Shown here piece after piece: positions 4,383 to 7,060 of a stretch of DNA of 7,060 nucleotides. Origin of the DNA: Pseudomonadota bacterium. GTDB lineage: Bacteria > Pseudomonadota > Alphaproteobacteria > Sphingomonadales > Sphingomonadaceae. Position 1 is the stretch's first letter; every line of letters starts with the position of its first letter. A program made the translations under genes and the position numbers. Under the pieces are notes generated by a model. It was not told the origin of the DNA. It saw only the letters and a list, made by a program, of their open reading frames with translations, and did not search any database. The stretch spans positions 1 to 7,060 of the forward strand of contig JAEZQR010000199.1 of assembly GCA_023413015.1 (NCBI GenBank), in the 5' to 3' direction.

Positions 4383-6326
4383 ATGGGCGACCCTCTCGAG
4401 GCTTGGGACGAAGAGACGGCACGATGCCTCGATTGGCTGGGGCTGCTGGCGCGCGCCGCCGGCATCCTGATCAACGGCGACGGCGGCCGGCCGGTCTGCG
4501 ACCAGGTCTATGATCTCTTTGCCGCAGACCTGAGGATCGACGCCGCCGTCCACCACGAATTGCAGAACGACGAGCTCGTGCTGGTCGCCTGTCGCGGAAT
4601 GACGGTAAGCGAAGCCGCTTCGATCGAACGGCTGCGGCTGAACGAAGGCCTCTCCGGCCGCGCTGCCAGCGAACGCCGCCAGCTGTACGTCGAGGATGTG
4701 CAGGACACCGATGATCCGGCGGCTGAGTTCGCCCGTAACATCGGGCTGGGCAGCTTCGTTTGCATACCGCTTATGATCGACGATCGCGTCACGGGCACCT
4801 TCGGCTACGGCCGCCGCTGGAGCAGCCGGTTCGATACTGAGGAACTGGTGTTCCTCCGCTCGGTGACCGCCTATGTCGCGCTGGCCGAGGAGCATCTGAA
4901 GAGTCGGCACGCGCTCGAGGTGAGCGAGCAGAGCCTGCGGCTCGCGCAAGATCTGGCCGGCGTCGGCAGCTTCGACTGGAACCTGCTGACCGGGGAAGGC
5001 AGCGCCTCGGGCGGCTGCTTCGAGCTCCTCGGTCAAGGGCGCGACGTCACGCCCAGCTATTCGAACGTCCTTAAGCTCGTCCTGCCGGAGGATGCGAACC
5101 GTTTCCGGGCCGATGTCGATGCCGCGCTCACCAGTGGCGAGACCTTCAGAAGCGAATTCAGGATCATCCGGCCGGACAACGGACGCATCTGCTGGCTGCA
5201 CGCCGATGGCGGCATCGTCCGCGACGAAAGCGGGCGCGCCACACGCATGGTCGGCATCGTCCGCGACGTGACCGAGCGACGGCAGGCGCAGGAACGCGAG
5301 CACCTGCTGATGCGCGAGGTCGACCACCGCGCCAAGAACCTGCTGACCGTCGTCCAGTCGGTCCTCCAGCTCACGCGAGCGCCGGATATCGAAGAGTTCG
5401 TGGAGGCCGTGAGCGGGCGCATCCAGGCATTGGGGCGCGCCCATAGCCTCCTAGCCGCGTCGCGGTGGGAAGGCGCGGAGCTGACGACGCTCGTCAATGA
5501 GGAGATCGCCCCCTTCGTCCAGCATGTCGGGCGCATCCGCGTCGAAGGCCCACCGGTCAAGCTGAAGCCCGCTGCTGCGCAATCGGTGGCGCTCGTGCTG
5601 CACGAGCTGCTGACCAACGCCGCCAAATATGGCGCGCTTTCCACAAGCGGGGGCACGGTCGATCTGCGCTGGTCGCTTCACCCCGAGGTCGATGACCGGC
5701 TGACGCTGCTATGGCGCGAGCAGGGCGGCCCGCCTGTCCGACCACCTACGGACAAGGGCTTCGGAACGACCGTCATCGAAGCCAGCGTGGACCGTCAGCT
5801 CGGCGGAAGCGTCCATTACGACTGGCGCGAGACGGGACTTTGCTGCGAGATCAACCTGCCGGCCAAGCAGCTAGTGCACGCCGCGCCCGCAGATTTCGAC
5901 GCAACGACGTACTCGATTCCGGCCACGCCAATTCACAACGGCAAAGGCACCCGGGTCCTCGTCGTCGAGGACGAGCCTTTGATCGCCCTTCAAATCGCGC
6001 AGGTGCTCGAAAAGGCCTCGTTCGCGGTCGTCGGGCCGGCCGCCAACATCAGCGAGGCGATGGAGTTGATGCAGGCGGGTGAGTTCGACTTCGCGATCCT
6101 CGACGTCGAGCTCGGCGGGTCACGAAGCTTCACGATCGCCGACGTGCTTGCCGAACAAGACAAGCCGTTCGCCTTCATGACGGGCTTCACGGCCGCTGAG
6201 CTGCCCGAGCGCTTCCGCGGGGTCACGATACTCCCGAAGCCGCTCTGCCCGCAGGAGATCGCGGCCGCCGTAAGCGCCGGCTCAGCCACGAAGGCGCCGC
6301 CCGCTATGTCCGCGATAGCACCTTGA
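4383..6326 (+). CDS. HWE-family hybrid sensor histidine kinase (GAF-PAS-HWE kinase-receiver)
   Basis: This 647-residue protein has no predicted membrane segment and is probably cytosolic. A GAF domain spans about 17-170 and a PAS domain about 183-300, ending in the usual IVRDVTERR linker. The phosphoacceptor box is REVDHRAKNLL (311-321) with His315. The N box HELLTNAAKYGALS (407-420) and WRE (444-446) supply the His and Trp-x-Glu that define HWE kinases. The C-terminal receiver (about 523-632) has acidic residues Glu529/Asp530, phosphoacceptor Asp574, Thr600 and Lys619, so it looks functional. Signal and output are unknown; no response regulator or transcription factor lies in the window. I chose ATG 4383 because GAGG (4370-4373) is 9 bases upstream; the ATG at 4376 is out of frame. 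No phytochrome chromophore Cys or LOV motif is evident. The last 23 bases overlap the convergent SPOR gene. Confidence 0.92.
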   Translation: MGDPLEAWDEETARCLDWLGLLARAAGILINGDGGRPVCDQVYDLFAADLRIDAAVHHELQNDELVLVACRGMTVSEAASIERLRLNEGLSGRAASERRQLYVEDVQDTDDPAAEFARNIGLGSFVCIPLMIDDRVTGTFGYGRRWSSRFDTEELVFLRSVTAYVALAEEHLKSRHALEVSEQSLRLAQDLAGVGSFDWNLLTGEGSASGGCFELLGQGRDVTPSYSNVLKLVLPEDANRFRADVDAALTSGETFRSEFRIIRPDNGRICWLHADGGIVRDESGRATRMVGIVRDVTERRQAQEREHLLMREVDHRAKNLLTVVQSVLQLTRAPDIEEFVEAVSGRIQALGRAHSLLAASRWEGAELTTLVNEEIAPFVQHVGRIRVEGPPVKLKPAAAQSVALVLHELLTNAAKYGALSTSGGTVDLRWSLHPEVDDRLTLLWREQGGPPVRPPTDKGFGTTVIEASVDRQLGGSVHYDWRETGLCCEINLPAKQLVHAAPADFDATTYSIPATPIHNGKGTRVLVVEDEPLIALQIAQVLEKASFAVVGPAANISEAMELMQAGEFDFAILDVELGGSRSFTIADVLAEQDKPFAFMTGFTAAELPERFRGVTILPKPLCPQEIAAAVSAGSATKAPPAMSAIAP

Positions 6327-7060
6327 GATCGGCAAGCTGTACGGCGGTCGGGTTGAGGCTGCGCACGAAGCAGTCGCGCCCCTTGGCCTGCAGCGCCCCG
6401 CAGAGATCGCTGGCCGCCGAGCGGCTGGCGAAGCCGGTAATCGCCAGACGGTGGAAACGCCGATCACCGATCGTCACCTCGCTCCGCACCGCCTCATAGT
6501 CGCCGAGCAGTTTAGCATTGCGCTGCGCGATGTGACGCCAGTTGGCTTCGAGCAGATCTGCGCGGTCGTAGGCGCCGAGCTGTACCACCCATTGGGCCGA
6601 CATCGCAGCGCTCGCACTGACTGTGCCGGGCTTCCCGGGGATTCGGCGGTCGGCGGTGCCAGCGCCGGTCGTCAGTTCGTTTGCGGCCAGCGCGAGCTGC
6701 GCCGCCGGCTGGGCTTCCGCCGGAACCGCTGCGACCATGATAGCTTCGACTGGTGCGGCGGGTGCGGCCGCCTGCTGGACCAGCCGCTCCGACGGCGGCA
6801 CGTAGGCGAGTCCAATCGGCCGACCATAGTCCGATGCGACGGGCGTCACGCGAAGCAGGCTCGCCGTCTGTAGCGCCGGATCGGCGCTCGCGGCGAACTC
6901 GGCCCATTGCCGGATACGGATCTCGACCATCGTCGGCTCCAGATCCTGCGCGGCCACGGTGCGCGCCTGCGCCCACTGTCCGGCAAGCGCAAGCGCCAGC
7001 GCGAGGTTCTGCCGGGTCTGCGCGCTGGCCTCCGGCTGTCGGGCCGCCTGCATCAGCAGG
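6304..7060 (-). CDS. SPOR domain-containing, TPR-like protein, C-terminal part (partial)
   Basis: The frame is open to the right edge, so the start is outside the window; the ATG at 7053 is probably internal, since in-frame codons continue upstream of it. About 251 residues are visible. The first 38 (counted from 7053), NLALALALAGQWAQARTVAA included, look like a tetratricopeptide helix pair. A low-complexity Ala/Pro/Gln stretch follows (about 93-125). A SPOR domain spans about 155-232, beginning WVVQLGAYDR and ending at GRDCFVR. SPOR domains bind septal peptidoglycan lacking stem peptides, so an envelope or periplasmic role linked to division is likely. The combination of TPR repeats and SPOR suggests an envelope scaffold or pilus-assembly-like protein, but the missing N-terminus prevents a firmer statement. 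The TAG stop at 6306-6304 lies inside the end of the kinase gene. Confidence 0.85.
   Translation of the reverse strand, partial: LLMQAARQPEASAQTRQNLALALALAGQWAQARTVAAQDLEPTMVEIRIRQWAEFAASADPALQTASLLRVTPVASDYGRPIGLAYVPPSERLVQQAAAPAAPVEAIMVAAVPAEAQPAAQLALAANELTTGAGTADRRIPGKPGTVSASAAMSAQWVVQLGAYDRADLLEANWRHIAQRNAKLLGDYEAVRSEVTIGDRRFHRLAITGFASRSAASDLCGALQAKGRDCFVRSLNPTAVQLADLKVLSRT

Noticed and set aside
4373..4390. Phase variation by the tandem GCGATGG repeat
   Set aside because: Only two full copies exist, and gain or loss of a unit would still leave one ATG in the kinase frame.
4307..4513. A 68-codon plus-strand frame just upstream of and into the kinase gene
   Set aside because: It has no ribosome site at its ATG and an Arg/Gly-rich shadow sequence over the kinase N-terminus; only its internal ATG at 4376 is of interest.
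4143..5444. A 433-codon open frame on the minus strand across the end of pyrC' and the start of the kinase
   Set aside because: It crosses two well-supported plus-strand genes and an intergenic region and has no recognisable domain; it is explained by codon bias.
6259..6326. A bidirectional terminator between the convergent genes
   Set aside because: Only scattered G/C stems of about 5 bases without a T-run are visible, all inside coding sequence.
1..7060. Insertion sequence, CRISPR array, toxin-antitoxin or phage-defence cassette
   Set aside because: No transposase, regularly spaced repeats, small paired ORFs with known motifs or nuclease/helicase defence domains are visible; the content is housekeeping-like.

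Overview
The window looks like chromosomal DNA of a high-GC alphaproteobacterium, most probably a sphingomonad (Sphingomonadales). The reasons are the strong G/C bias at third codon positions, an HWE-family histidine kinase, and the way the protein families are combined. This assignment is inference from style and content, with no database check. I see no mobile element, CRISPR array, rRNA or tRNA.

Layout. (1) 1-386, minus: the 5' part of a lipoprotein-type amidohydrolase related to D-aminoacylase, cut by the left edge. (2) A 56-base divergent intergenic region. (3) 443-4280, plus: a tight four-gene run: a membrane-anchored DUF3089 alpha/beta hydrolase, ruvX, pyrB and a pyrC homologue. Two junctions are 4-base start/stop overlaps (GTGA at 1564-1567, ATGA at 3018-3021) and the third gap is only 12 bases, so the run is probably one transcript. 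(4) A 102-base intergenic stretch with small inverted repeats and no convincing terminator. (5) 4383-6326, plus: a GAF-PAS-HWE kinase with a C-terminal receiver domain. (6) 6304-7060, minus: the 3' part of a TPR-like/SPOR-domain protein that converges on the kinase gene, overlaps it by 23 bases, and is cut by the right edge.

How the genes work together. pyrB encodes aspartate carbamoyltransferase, the committed step of pyrimidine synthesis. The next gene would be annotated automatically as dihydroorotase, but it has lost almost all metal- and substrate-binding residues of that enzyme. It matches the inactive PyrC' subunit of Pseudomonas-type ATCase, so a functional dihydroorotase should lie elsewhere in the genome. 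ruvX (YqgF nuclease family) and the DUF3089 hydrolase share the operon without an obvious metabolic link. The kinase and the SPOR protein look like independent units.

Most of the window is ordinary housekeeping DNA. I do not see a clear undescribed multi-gene system. The best leads are the two separate amidohydrolase-fold proteins that lack their classical metal ligands, the duplicated translation-start segment of the pyrC' gene, and the four-cysteine DUF3089 protein at the head of the pyrimidine run.
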